Positions 45,791-56,893 of a DNA stretch of 62,000 bases are shown here, in pieces. A program made the translations under genes and the position numbers. Each line of letters begins with the position of its first letter. Position 1 is the stretch's first letter. The notes under the pieces are model-generated. The model had not been told where the DNA came from and ran no database searches. It saw only the letters and a list, made by a program, of their open reading frames with translations. The stretch comes from Branchiostoma floridae (Eukaryota > Chordata > Leptocardii > Amphioxiformes > Branchiostomatidae): NCBI RefSeq assembly GCF_000003815.2, contig NC_049994.1, positions 3,978,254 to 4,040,253 on the forward strand, read 5' to 3'.

Positions 45791-46089
45791 TTGTAATTAG
45801 CCTTTGGCGTGAGTTTGCAAAAAAGTTTATAGATTATGACAAATCCATTCTTTTCTCATCCAACCTACATAAGAACAGTAGTAAACGCTCTATTTCGACA
45901 CATTACAACGCAAAACACATTGACCTGGCTGGTACATTATAACGTTAAGATCGGCAGTAGATCTTATATGTATATTGATTGGTCTTTTGTCGAGACACTA
46001 AATGACGTTTTAGTACAGGAATCGATTCTTTGCGATCGATTTGTATAGGAAGAACTGAAACTCAGAAATTAATCGGTCAAACCATTTTT

Positions 46090-46440
46090 CACCGTCTTTC
46101 TAGCGACAGAGAGAGAGACAGAGAGAGGAGAGAGAGATTGAGAGACAGAAAGAGAGAGAAAGCGACAGACAGAGAAATGGAGGTATTGTTTTAGGCCTTT
46201 ATGTGTATGTGTCTGTTTCAGGACATTTCTGATCAGTTTAACTTCAAACGGTCTGGATGGACTGTGGTGGCTTTTATTATTGAGTAAGTCTTAGCAAGTG
46301 GAAGGTCAAGGTCAATTTTGGACCTCCTGGTGGCGGTACTTCATACTGCAGCAGAACGTTCTTGATTTTGTTGTCAGTGGGTGCCTTTAGGTGTCGATCT
46401 ATGTAACAAATTTTGAGAATAAACGTCCTCATCACTCAGA
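46090..46440. repeat. GA-rich microsatellite and dispersed-repeat copy
   Basis: 46104-46178 is (GA)n with GACA interruptions. 46190-46440 contains GGAGGTATTGTTTTAG, GGAAGGTCAAGGTCAA and CCTCCTGGTGGCGG, related to the repeat at 16395-16740. Confidence 0.65.
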
Positions 46441-46587
46441 TCGAAAATTTTACCAGCGGTTGACCCAAACAAACGCTGTAATCTTGGGTCAATTAAGTAA
46501 TCTAAAAACGTTATTTTTCCTCGGCCTTAGTAAGTACTCAACCATTTAAATCGCCATTTCTTTGTTCCGCTTTCTTACTCTGCAAAC

Positions 46588-47390
46588 GAACTGGAAAAAA
46601 CGATCTGTTGACGTATAAACAAAATATATCCATCCAGATGACAACCGATTTGCTATGAATGGTTGACATTACATCAGGTACTAATAGATATCTCCATTAC
46701 CATAATATTAGCTCTATCACGTCATATCATCTAGTTCAATAAAAAAAACGATCTGTTGACGTATCAAAATAAAGTCATCAAACAAGATAACAGCATTTTA
46801 CTATGAAGGGTTGACATTACCACCAGGTACTTATATATTTTTCCATTACCCTCATACTACAACCACTAAGTCCTATCATCTAGTTCAATCAAGAAAAATG
46901 ATCTGTTAACATATAAACAAAATAAAGTCATTCAACCAGATGGGGGGCGATTTACTATAAAGGGTAGACATTACCACCAAGTACTAATATATATCTCCAT
47001 TACCCCCATATCACCACCACTACGTCCTATCATCTTGTTCAATCAAGAAAAACGATTGGAACTAACTGGAAAAAAATCTTTTGACGTATAAACAAAAGAA
47101 ATTCGTCCGACCAAATGAGAGTCATTTTACTATGAGGGGCTGCCATTACTACCAAGTATATATCTCCATTACCCTCGTATTACCAACACTACATCCTATC
47201 ATCTTGTTGAATCAAGAAAAACGATTGGAACGAATTGGAAAAATGTCTTTTGACGTATAAACAAAATAAAACCATCCAGCCAAATGATAGCCGTTTTTCT
47301 ATGAATGGTTGACATTACCAAGTATTAATATATATCTCCATTACCCTTGTATTACCATCACTTCGTCCTATCATCTACTTCAATCAACAG
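46588..47390. repeat. Satellite array, ~147-175-bp monomers, five copies
   Basis: GTTGACGTATAAAC-type starts lie at 46607, 46754, 46905, 47080 and 47249. Shared words are GGTTGACATTACCA, ATATATCTCCATTACCC and CCTATCATCTAGTTCAATCA. The last units are longer because of an added ACGATTGGAAC..AACTGGAAAAA segment. Confidence 0.93.
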
Positions 47391-48020
47391 GACACAAAAG
47401 AGGATATTAGCCGTTAAATTGACGTACTACAGCGCAGCTGTCATAACGTAAGGGATCCGCTCAACCTAATAAATGCCCTCTCAGATTAAAAAGTGCCAGG
47501 TGGTATTTCATCTGACAGAAACACGTCAACCACGTTCCCTTGGTGTTTGAAACGTCAATGAGATAGATTCCAGATCTCTCTTCCATTTTGTTATTTGCAT
47601 ATCTTATATGCTACAAGGGCTCGCTACTTTTAAACTATTGCATATTATCTTGTATTATGATTGTACTGATTTGGTTCATTCAGATCTTTTCTGTTACGTT
47701 GATTTTGTAGGTTGATTTATACTAATTGTTCATTCTTTTATATCGATATCTATTGAATATATGTTCCATCAGGTTGTCATGATTGTGGTGGTATGGTGAC
47801 CTTGAAAACGTGACCTTGACAAGGAACACCTGTTTCAACATACCGTTCACTGTTTCCGAAAAGCATAATTAATAAATGAATAAATTTATACCGTTGCTGT
47901 GATATCGAAATCATTTAGGATAACTCTGACCGCTACAAGCAAGTTGCAATTGGAACGGAAATGTGCCATCATTTCAAATATTGCATTGGAATCGTTTACT
48001 TTGTTTGAATTTTATCTTTT
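47391..48020. other. No gene recognised
   Basis: 47840-47885 ends GCATAATTAATAAATGAATA and could be a LINE tail. The rest is unassigned. Confidence 0.4.
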
Positions 48021-48024
48021 CATG

Positions 48025-49672
48025 CAAATTCTTAAAGACATTCTTTGGAAATTCGTCAGACGACTTTAAAAAAATGATTTGTTTTCAGCATGAATATTTA
48101 AAGAGATAAATGAATAAAACAGCCACAAAACGTCAATGTATGTAATTTTGAATATCCATCTCTTCATATGAATTTTTAACGACATTTCTTTGACATTAGT
48201 AAGACGTCTGAAGTAAGAACCAAATTGTCTTCAACATAAATATATAAATAGATGAATATATAAATGAATAAAGTAACAGAAGCCAGGGAATTTTCAACTT
48301 TTATACAAATTCTTAACGACATTCGTTTGAAATTAGTAAGACGTCTGAAGTAGTAACCTAATTGTCTCCAACATTAATATATAAATAAGTGAATAGATGA
48401 ATAAATAAAGCTTATGCAAACACAGAAAAGGCATATGCATGAATGGACTTTTTCATCTTTTTCACCATAAAATGTTAACGACATTTCTCTTAAATTAGCC
48501 AGACGACGAAATGAATAATTTTTTTTTCAAAAATGAATGATGAAACATGAATATATGAATACATAGATAAATAAATAGATAAATGAATAACAAAAATCAG
48601 CAACCACATTTACTTTTTTTAAACTTTCATCTCATTAAATAAATTCTAAACGACATACTGTAAATGCAGAAATGTTCGCGGTGGATTAATGTTCGCGGTC
48701 TTCGCGGCGCCGCTTCACCGCGAATTTAAAACCACCGCGAACATTTTTCCATAACAGTAAGAGACTACAGTGCATGGTGCTACCGCGAAATTAAAACCAC
48801 CGCGAAAAGTCCATTTTACCGCTACCGCGAAATTAGATCCCCGCGAACTTAAATGCATTTACAGTACCTTAGAAAGCATTAAGACGTCTGAAGGAACAAC
48901 CAAACTCTCTCCAAGATGAATGGATGAATAAATAGTTTCAGCAGCCCCAGAAATGGCATGCATTTAACTTTGAATTTTGAATTTCCATATCTTTTGATAA
49001 ATTCTTAGCAGCATTCCTTGAAAAGTTTCAGCAGGTACAGAAAAGGCATATATACATGATTGGACTTTTTCATCTTTTTCACCATAAAATTTTATCATTT
49101 CTCTTAAATTAGCCAGACGACCAAATGAATAATTATTTTTCAAAAATGAATGATGAAACATGAATATATGAATAGATAAATAAATAAATAACAAACATCA
49201 GCAACCACATTTACTTTTTTAAACTTTCTTCTCATTAAATTAATTCTAAACGACATACCTTAGAAAGCATTAAGACGTCTGAAGGAACAACCAAACTCTC
49301 TCCAAGATGAATGGATGAATAAATAGTTTCAGCAGCCCCATAAATGGCATACATTTAATTTTGAATTTTCCATTTCCATATCTTTTTGATAAATTCTTAG
49401 CGGCATTCCTTGAAAAGTTTCAGGAGGTACAGAAAAGGCATATATGCATTTTTCATCCCTTCATTTGAATTTTTAACGACATTAGGATTATTGCAGTTTC
49501 AGCAGCCCCATAAATGGCATGCATTTGATTTTGAATTTTGAATTTCCATGTCTTTTTGATAAATTCTTAGCGGCATTCCTGGAAAAGTTTCAGCAGGTAC
49601 AGAAAAGGCATATATGCATTTTTCATCTCTTCATTTGAATTTTTAACGACATTAGGATTATTGCAGTGGGTA
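48025..49672. repeat. Satellite with higher-order repeats
   Basis: The basic monomer (~140-160 bp) is marked by TTCTTAACGACATT, TTGAAATTAGTAAGACGTCT and is seen near 48028, 48173, 48310 and 48474. From ~48420 a compound unit of ~390-405 bp (after subtracting the MITE) is duplicated (48420-49035; 49036-49440). Its last part (AGTTTCAGCAGCCCC to GGATTATTGCAG) is repeated again near 49324 and 49495, ~171 bp apart. Confidence 0.9.
48658..48864 (+). mobile_element. TTCGCGG MITE, best-preserved copy, TA target site
   Basis: 207 bp. The inverted ends are CTGTAAATGCA and TGCATTTACAG, flanked by TA at 48656-48657 and 48865-48866. The interior has several CCGCGAA/TTCGCGG blocks. The TA duplication fits the Tc1/mariner superfamily. 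The neighbouring repeat unit has the uninserted sequence CGACATACCTTAG at 49251-49263. Confidence 0.95.
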
Positions 49673-50026
49673 AACACCGTGCAAGGTTGAACGCCATGGT
49701 CAGATTGCCACAGCCTCGGGCGACACGGTGATTTGTGAACTTGACGTATTCATCGGCACGGACCATTGTTTTCATCACCAGTAAAGGAGCTTTCTTTGCT
49801 TGACGTCTTGCACATACATTTTATGTCCCAATGTCCAGGCGGTACGTTGTTTTTGTTTTTGTCTCTAAACCTTTCGAACTCACGAAAAGTTGGAAACAGA
49901 AGGCTCTTTAGCTTGTTTTAATCTTATGTTGTTCACATATATATATGCAAATTGGTAAAAAAAACGACTACACACACACACACACACGCACACACACACA
50001 CACACAGAGAGAGAGACAGAAAGAGA
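49673..50026. other. Unassigned, ending in (CA)n/(GA)n microsatellite
   Basis: 49970-50030 is (AC)n followed by (GA)n. The remainder is unassigned. Confidence 0.6.
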
Positions 50027-50135
50027 GATGTATAGCTATCTCCGCTTTAATATAGTCAAACACCCCCAGGTATCGACTGAAGACAGTGCATTGTGAGTAC
50101 CTACACCGCTAGAAAGCCGGACTAGTACATACAAT
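50027..50135. repeat. Dispersed repeat, partner of 50920-51040
   Basis: GATGTATAGCT, ATAGTCAAACACCCCCAGG, ATCGACTGAAG, TTGTGAGTACC and AAAGCCGG align in order with the second copy about 900 bp away, in the same orientation. Confidence 0.75.
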
Positions 50136-50626
50136 ATGAATAACAGAAAAGACAATTATATACAATACGTATAACCGAAAAGACAAGTTAGTTTACGATT
50201 GATTTGAACATTTGTGATAACAACATCGAAAATGTTCAAGTTTTGCATATGAGGAAATTACTTGCATCCTCGTTAAGTTCAATGGTACGGCCGTGATTTT
50301 GACCGGGTCTTCCACGCGAATTTAGCCCATTAGGCTATCCGTTATGCACTTTCACGGCGCTGTATTGTCCCTAATACGCTGTGAAGCGTCAAACACTGGA
50401 GTGACAGATCGTAGCAATCCGCAGCCAGAATCAACCTGGTCTATTACTTAGGATTCTAAGCTGTTTTCTTTTATCGCGCAGAAAATAAGATATATAGATA
50501 TCACGGTAATGTAAAACTGGACATATAATGGTTGAAAATAGCTCGGTATATCCACGCAGAGTTAAGAACTGGTCGTATCTTTCGTCAAAGGATGAAGACG
50601 GAATGTGAGCTTACCTTAGTCATGGG
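50136..50626. other. No gene recognised
   Basis: Mixed AT-rich sequence with no paired repeat and no supported exon. Confidence 0.5.
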
Positions 50627-50919
50627 ATGTCTGGACTGTCTGACCAACGGAGGTACGCACGAAGCCCACTACTTTGCCAGCACTCTCCGGACGACGTCCA
50701 AGAACTAGCACTGCGGTTTCTTGGAAGGGTTGCCCACACTCCAACTCCCAAACCCCAACTGGTGAAACCAGGGGCTGCTGAGCTTTGGTTGCTGACTCAC
50801 CGCCTCTGGTATTGCCAGCTACCTACCGCCGGACCCACAACGCGTATCCCCGGGCCTGCCCCCGTCGTCTCCCGCCCACGCGAATCAGGTGAGTCGGGCC
50901 TCTCTCGGGACTCCGTAAA
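50627..50919 (+). other. GC-rich open stretch, unassigned
   Basis: Most of a 120-codon proline-rich frame (it runs to 50989) lies in a GC-rich island. The frame is not recognised, and its end enters the dispersed repeat at 50920, so a retroposon or chance origin is likely. Confidence 0.2.
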
Positions 50920-51040
50920 GATGTATAGCTGCAGGGAAAAAAATCTACCTCCGCATAAATCTAGTCCAACACCCCCGGGCATCAACTGAAGCCTGTCTTG
51001 TGAGTACCCGTTGGAAAGACGGGCTTGTATTGACTGGGTT
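50920..51040. repeat. Dispersed repeat, second copy
   Basis: ATGTATAGCT, TAGTCCAACACCCCCGGG, ATCAACTGAAG, TTGTGAGTACC and AAAGACGGGC match 50027-50135. The phrase TGGAAAGACGGGCTTG is clearer here. Confidence 0.75.
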
Positions 51041-51200
51041 GTCGATACGGGCTGTATGTTTCTCTTTATCTTGCCGGTGATCGAAGCGCGGCGCGCGCTC
51101 GGCGCTCAGTCCTGGAGTTGTGACGTCAAGAGTGGAATCGTAATAAATGTGGTCTATTACGGCCGGGATCAGCTGATATAGAGGAACCTTCCGCGCGCGC

Positions 51201-51730
51201 CGAGACAATGGTGAGGAGGCGGGGCGAGCGAGCGTAGGCGGAATTATGCTAGGGCAATGGTGAGTTAATCATATGGATGTCATCCAAGTGCGCGTGAAAT
51301 TTTTATCCGTCTCCGAGAAAAAAATTCGACCACGCCGAGACATTGGTGAAGAGGCGGGGCGAGCTAGCGTGGGCGGAATTGTGCTAGGGCAATGTCGAGT
51401 TAGTTATATGGATGTCATCCAGGCGCGCGTCAAATCTTTATCCGTCTCCGAGAAAAAACTTCGACCATGTCGAGACAATGGTTAAGAGGTGGGGCGAGCT
51501 AGCGTAGGCGGAATTATGCTAGGGCCATGTTGGGATGATTATATGGTTAGCATCCATACGCGCGTCAATTCTTTATCCGTCTCCGAGAAAGAAATTCGGC
51601 CATGTCGAGACAATGGTTAAGAGGTGGGGCGAGCTAGCGTAGGCGAAATTATGCTAGGGCCATGTTGGGGTGATTATATGGATGACATCTACGCGCGCGT
51701 AGAATTTTTATCCGTTTTCTAGACAAAAAT
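51201..51730. repeat. 135-bp tandem repeat, four copies
   Basis: CGAGACA starts units at 51201, 51336, 51471 and 51606, exactly 135 bp apart. Each unit holds GGGGCGAGC, AGCGTAGGCGGAATTATGC, GATGTCATCCA, a GCGCG word and TTTATCCGTCTCCGAGAAA. Single reverse-complement fragments (GTCATCCATATAATCAAATC near 52300; GTCATCCATAGAATCAAATC near 58108) lie outside the array. Confidence 0.97.
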
Positions 51731-52620
51731 ATGGACTATACTGTTAATCTTATTTTACTGTTTGGCCAGTATTCTATGCATGCTTACCTGAATCATAGTA
51801 TCCTTAAAGCAAAATATTGTATATTCAAAAATGCTGGCAACCTTCAAAAACCGTACTTTTGTTACTTATATTTAATTTTAGAGGCACGTCAGCATGTATA
51901 TATATTTGCTTTGCTTTAGATAGACAATACATATCCTATGCGCAAAGGGCTTGCCACAAGCATTGTAAAGTAACATTATCATGAATGAAAAAATAAAAGA
52001 AAGAAAAATACTGTTAATTGTACAAACCAGCTGCAAAATAGATACATTTATACCGTAAATTGTAAAAGAAAATAGCATTACGAAAATGTATACTAATGTC
52101 ATACAATGCAAAAGTGAAGTCAAACGAAATGAAAAATGAAAAATATATTGCTGTGTGCAATACCATACTCTGTGTGTTATTTATCTAACATTCATGTACT
52201 TATTGTTATAGATAGTTAGATTCAAATAGGAAAGCACCTTCTTTTGGCCAGATTCTTTTCTTATTCGCACGCTCGCATCAGTTTTGGGGTTCCCAGAGGA
52301 TGTCATCCATATAATCAAATCAACATGGCCTAACGAAAAAAAACACAATCTCCTTCTCCCTCTAGTGAAGGATGACTACATTTTATCTGGCTTTATATGA
52401 TGGCTTAAGGAGGCGAATTAGAATGAATCATCGGGCGTTTTGCCATTGCCGTAGGCGGGAGTTAAGGCGATACAAATCTGCAAATGGGCGAGCGCGTCTT
52501 TTACTGCAATCTATAATAACGGTGCGATAGCAACACAGTAAATGCTACATTTGCAAAGAGGCAATTTCAGTTAAACTCGTTGTAACGCGTGACATGTATG
52601 TGATGCCGGGAAATAGCGTA
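51731..52620. other. No gene recognised; one fragment of the 135-bp repeat
   Basis: 52297-52335 carries GATGTCATCCATATAATC and CAACATGGCC in inverted orientation. The remainder is AT-rich. Confidence 0.5.
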
Positions 52621-52624
52621 AGGT

Positions 52625-52790
52625 CAAACCTGCCTAAGCGACCACCTTTTCAAACCGACAACCTGGTCAGTGCGGCCGCTTTTCCTGGGTACCTTTTTTT
52701 TCCATTTAAAGTAGGTATTAAGTGACCTTTTCAAGACGAGCAACTGGCCAACGCGACAGCGACCGCAAAAAATTGGGACAAACTGCAAAT
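52625..52790. repeat. Two-copy GACC-rich dispersed repeat
   Basis: GCGACCACCTTTTCAA, GACAACCTGGTCAGTGCGG, then GTGACCTTTTCAAGACGAG and CAACTGGCCAACGCGACAG: two similar ~75-bp units. Confidence 0.5.
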
Positions 52791-53027
52791 AATTGAAGAA
52801 TACTAAATATGTGTTATTTTCAACAAACTAAAATTTGAACGTTTTAAAGTGAATCTGGAATGCACAGTCACTAATTCTGAGTAGCTCCTTATGCATTACA
52901 GATGTATGATATGCATTTTTAAGTCTTCGGTTAATACGTGTACAGAAAATGCAATCTCATAACTTCGAAATTGATACATTTCATAGAATTAATCCGTGCA
53001 TAAATTTCTGTGAAAAAATCCTTTGCT

Positions 53028-53286
53028 TGTTCATCGTTGTAGTACCTAGTGGCATATATATAGGGCAGCAAGGTTTCTGGCTGTTTCAGTAGCAGGGTAT
53101 ATTTTTGCAGGGAGAGGTCGCTAGCTGTTCCCCTCTTCAAACAGACGTCCCTTCCAAAAAGACGTGTGCTGCCCCACTGTGATGCCCTACCCTCGATTGA
53201 ACCGAGGTCTCGCAGTTACAAACTAACTGATAGTAACCAGGAACTCAACTCAGAGGCTACTACCAGTTGAGCTACAGTGACATCCC
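53028..53286 (-). mobile_element. tRNA-promoter SINE (family A)
   Basis: On the minus strand it starts GGGATGTCACTGTAGCTC. A-box-like TAGCTCAACTGGTAG and B-box GGTTCAATCGAGG follow, then CGTCTTTTTGGAAGGGACG and a 3' segment GGGCAGCAAGGTTTCTGG. The B-box is better preserved than in the 2562 copy. 57894-57996 carries two more copies of the 3' segment. Confidence 0.75.
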
Positions 53287-54195
53287 TGTGAGGAAAAGTA
53301 CCAGTATACATGTATCTGGCTTGGGGCGTTTAATACCATTAGCTCCATGTCTTGAAATATAGTTGCAGCAAATAGAGTGACATGCAATGGCTTTCGGCAA
53401 CATATAGACATAGTCATAACTGACTTATAAGCCGCTTGCTTGCTCTTATAATTCTCGCCGTGTAAAGATTAGATTTGATAAAGCTAAGTGGTAGACACAG
53501 TGATACATATATGAGATTACAACATCAGCAAAGTAATTCTTCTGAATTTATGTAGATGCTAAAGTGCTGATGACACAAATTCTACCAAAGTCTAGATTTT
53601 TTTGATCATTCAATAAAGGTAGTATTTTTTATAGAATATAGATGACAAAATTTACACTCTTTTGTAATAAAATCCAAGATCATACTTCCAGCTCTTAATT
53701 TCCACCGCCAATTGAATCAAATTTTATTATTTCAAAGCAAACAAAGCAAATATTGTAATAATTTGCAGTTCCGTGTAACTACGATTAATTTGCTTTTCAC
53801 AAGACATCCTAGGGAGCCTGTTCTTGATTAGTTCCAGTGTTCTAATTGGACAAATTTCCGTTTTATTGAGAATTAGCTAATTCACGGGACTGGCGAGGTG
53901 AGGTGATGTGATGTGATGTGATGTGATGTGAGGTAGAGCTAATCCACACTTGTCCTGTCAAGTATGGTCAAAGGTTGAACATCTAATATAATGTGCTCTT
54001 ATTATATGCAGAATGCTCACAAAAATCTGTTGAAGTATAAGTCAAATGTACTTTCAAAATGGTCTGTAAATGGAACTAAATATAGCTCGAGAGAAAATCA
54101 ATCATTTCCAGGACACAAAACATGTAATCGTCCGAACCGCAGGAGAAAATAGTCTGCCCTAAATAGAAGGGGTTCCTGGAAAGTAGACCACAGTG
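53287..54195. other. No gene recognised; pentanucleotide microsatellite
   Basis: (GTGAT)n lies at about 53903-53933. The rest is AT-rich. Confidence 0.6.
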
Positions 54196-54801
54196 ATTGT
54201 AATTGATAACCTTCACGAGCTCATTAGTTACTAATCAAGAACTGCTCCAGTTCCAGGATTTCCAGGAAATCTCATACGACCTTGATGATGCTTTAGAACC
54301 TGCTGGTAAGCCTGAGGGCCATTGCCATTGCCACCTGCTAACATATCATAAAAATCTGTTACCTCATAACCTCCCAATAAATGAAGGTATTGTATTCTAG
54401 TGTTGTGTGTGTTTGTTTGTTTGCAGTTGTGTGTGTCCGCAGTTTTCGCATTGGCATTTGTGTGTGTGGCATGTCAAAGACATTAACAGTATGGTAAGTC
54501 AAAGGAAACCAGAAAGGTCACAGAAAGTTGGGTTGAGCCGTAGTTTTTCGTGACGGGAAGTACCTTTGGACCTACTTTTTTCAAAACCATACTTGTGTAC
54601 TGAAGGCAGCTTGAAAATGAGACATACCAAGAGAAGCCATCAAAAACAAAACAAATAATCTAAAAAAAACTCTAGTTTGTTCAACTTGTACATGTTATTG
54701 CGTATACCAAAATGAACAATGAGTGATGTTATTTTATTGACAGAAAGTGCGTAGGAAGATAGCCAAAGTGGTTGGACATGATGAGTCTTGGGAATACAGC
54801 T

Positions 54802-54844
54802 CAAGAGTTGTTAAGATTATTCTCCACTGTGGTAACAACTCTTG
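54802..54844. repeat. 12-bp perfect inverted repeat (hairpin)
   Basis: CAAGAGTTGTTA at 54802-54813 and TAACAACTCTTG at 54833-54844, with a 19-base loop. The stem is too short for a microRNA precursor. Confidence 0.8.
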
Positions 54845-54849
54845 TCATC

Positions 54850-55820
54850 AAGATCACAACAGCTAGCGCTTGCTCCTTGACGTTTACCAACAGAAAGCGT
54901 GTGGCGTTTACAAGACCAAAATGTCGCTCAAGATGCAAGATGAAAGCTAATAGCCATTTTATACGATCCTTATGATTTTCTGATTCTCACATATCCAACC
55001 GCTTTTACTAGTTAGATGTTCATGGCTGCATTGGCTTGTTCTGCCAGTTTATTTTAGTGACGCTTGAGAAGAGTAACGGATGTCACTAGAAACATCTGGA
55101 AGAATTTTTTACTTTCCTATCCAGTCATAAAATCAAATTTGCATTTGATTATTGTTTACCTGGATGTCTAACCTCCATAAACGTATATAAATGTATTAGT
55201 TGACAGTGAAGACCTATCATACACGACATTGATATATGTGTTTATTATCATGGTCGCTAATTATAACCTGTCACACGCCATGTTAATATCAAGAACAGTG
55301 TCATCTACCAAGTTAGAAACAAAAGAATATCATTTGTCGACAAAAATGTCAGAACTTGTTTCAAGTGGCAAGTAAATTATTTTGCAATCCCAAAATATGT
55401 TATTGTACCCCAAATTAAACTGGTCTTCCTCCTATGTTTAGATACAGCAGTAAGGAAGCTGACTAAAAAACGGGTCATCCGCCCAAAATTGCCAATATTT
55501 AGTCTAGTATTCAAAACTATTGTGGCTAAAGTAGATTTGAATATAAGGCTACGTATACGTACTATTGTACACAGTCGTAGCACCACACGTAATCTATTCA
55601 GAAAGGTTTCGTGAAGGTTAAGATTTTTTATTCTTCGAGCTACTTGATATATTTGCGCAATTGTAGATGCTTCAATATTACTTTTACGCCACTCTTACGT
55701 TGATCCGTACAGCGAGGGTATAAACGCACAGCTTAAACCCATGTTGATGTTAACTGTGTACTACATTTGTCGTATTTTCTTTAATGGGCTCTTAATGCTG
55801 CACGAAAATCCTTCTTTTGT
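54850..55820. other. No gene recognised
   Basis: AT-rich. An open minus-strand frame at 55377-55586 has no recognisable domain. Confidence 0.5.
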
Positions 55821-55827
55821 GATGTAG

Positions 55828-55922
55828 AGAAGTCTGGCAGCAGCACAGGAGAGATGCGCCAGAACATCCCTCTTACGTCAGCGGGAGTCTCTGGGGACTG
55901 CTCGTGCAGAGAGACTGGCATG
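55828..55922 (+). other. Possible small exon (GC-rich island with splice-like borders)
   Basis: A pyrimidine-rich CCTTCTTTTGTGATGTAG precedes 55828 and ATG|GTTTGT follows 55922. The island is much GC-richer than its flanks and open on the plus strand. On the minus strand ACCATGCC begins a 46-codon frame with a donor-like GAC|GTAAGA. The signals on both strands conflict, and no protein family is recognised. Confidence 0.2.
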
Positions 55923-56187
55923 GTTTGTAATTATCCAGACGTTGTAATTAGAACTGCTAATAACACACGCACGCAAGTTCCACCTCTTGGTTTTAATGAA
56001 TTCCCAAAGATTAGCGGGAGCTAGTTTTCAAAGTTTTGTTTGAATAACAATTTTTTTCACTAACTCCGAACTAACTTTTGAAGCTTTGTCTCTCTTTGAG
56101 GCATTTTTTTCAGCCATCGTTTTTATCATTTAGAGTAAGCAGGTCAAGTTGAAAGTTCGAAACCTTCTCTGAACCGAAATGAGAAGG

Positions 56188-56240
56188 GAGTGGTATCGAC
56201 TTCTAACAACCTTTGACCAATTGCTGACGTCACTGGCGGC
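56188..56240. repeat. Short dispersed repeat with CRE-like end
   Basis: GAGTGGTATCGACTTCTAAC and TTGCTGACGTCACTGGCGG match 26068-26115 and 58863-58910. Confidence 0.55.
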
Positions 56241-56631
56241 GCATACAAGTCACTTGTCAAGAAAGACTGTGTCATAGTGTCAGACAGCTGAAGAAGGCTG
56301 ATTGAGTAAATCAGTAAAAAATTCCAGTAATGGATTTTCTTTTTAATTGGAGAACAACAGTTTAAAAGTTTCATGATTGAATTGTGCCCATTTTTTTTCT
56401 CCCCATTTGTGTCTTCATTGGTATTTTGTGGAATTATCTATGCCGTTTTGAGACCGAGGGTGTTGTGTCTCGACAGCGGATCCATTACGCTATATTGCAC
56501 TTCACCTCAGGCACACCTGGGCCCAGGTGCTTCCCCATGTGGCCCTTACCACAAATCATGTTCAACGTCAGGGTCATGTGAGTTCGACTGTTACTGGGCC
56601 TCCCTTATACCATTCACGGTTCGTTAACACT

Positions 56632-56893
56632 ACGTGGCGCAGTGGCTGTGTGGTTAATGTTGTTGGCTTAGAACTTTGAGGTACAGGTCTTAATTAATGA
56701 CAACGTTGTGCCCTTGAACAGAAAAGACATATAGCATTAAACTCCTCAATCCACTCAGTTGTAAATGAGAATTTAGGTTAGGGGTGTCTCTTAGATAAAG
56801 CGTTAATGGAGGTAGCGTTTTTTTTTCAGAAGAGCCATACATCTAACCACTTTAAAGAACCCATCGCACCTATCAAAAAAAGTAGGGATCCTT
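56632..56893 (+). mobile_element. SINE (family D)
   Basis: ACGTGGCGCAGTGGCTGTGT head with an A-box-like GGCTGTGTGGTTAA. The 3' segment AAAGAACCCATCGCACC and AAAAAAAGTAGGGATCC matches 38244-38430. Confidence 0.6.

Noticed and set aside
46588-47390. CRISPR-like array
   Set aside because: Monomers are ~150-175 bp and similar throughout. There are no short identical repeats separated by unique spacers, and the DNA is animal.
54203-54320. Possible exon ending GCTG|GTAAGC
   Set aside because: The donor string is good, but the frame upstream lacks a convincing acceptor or recognisable protein.
54802-54844. microRNA hairpin
   Set aside because: Only 12 paired bases with a 19-base loop, shorter than any typical precursor stem.
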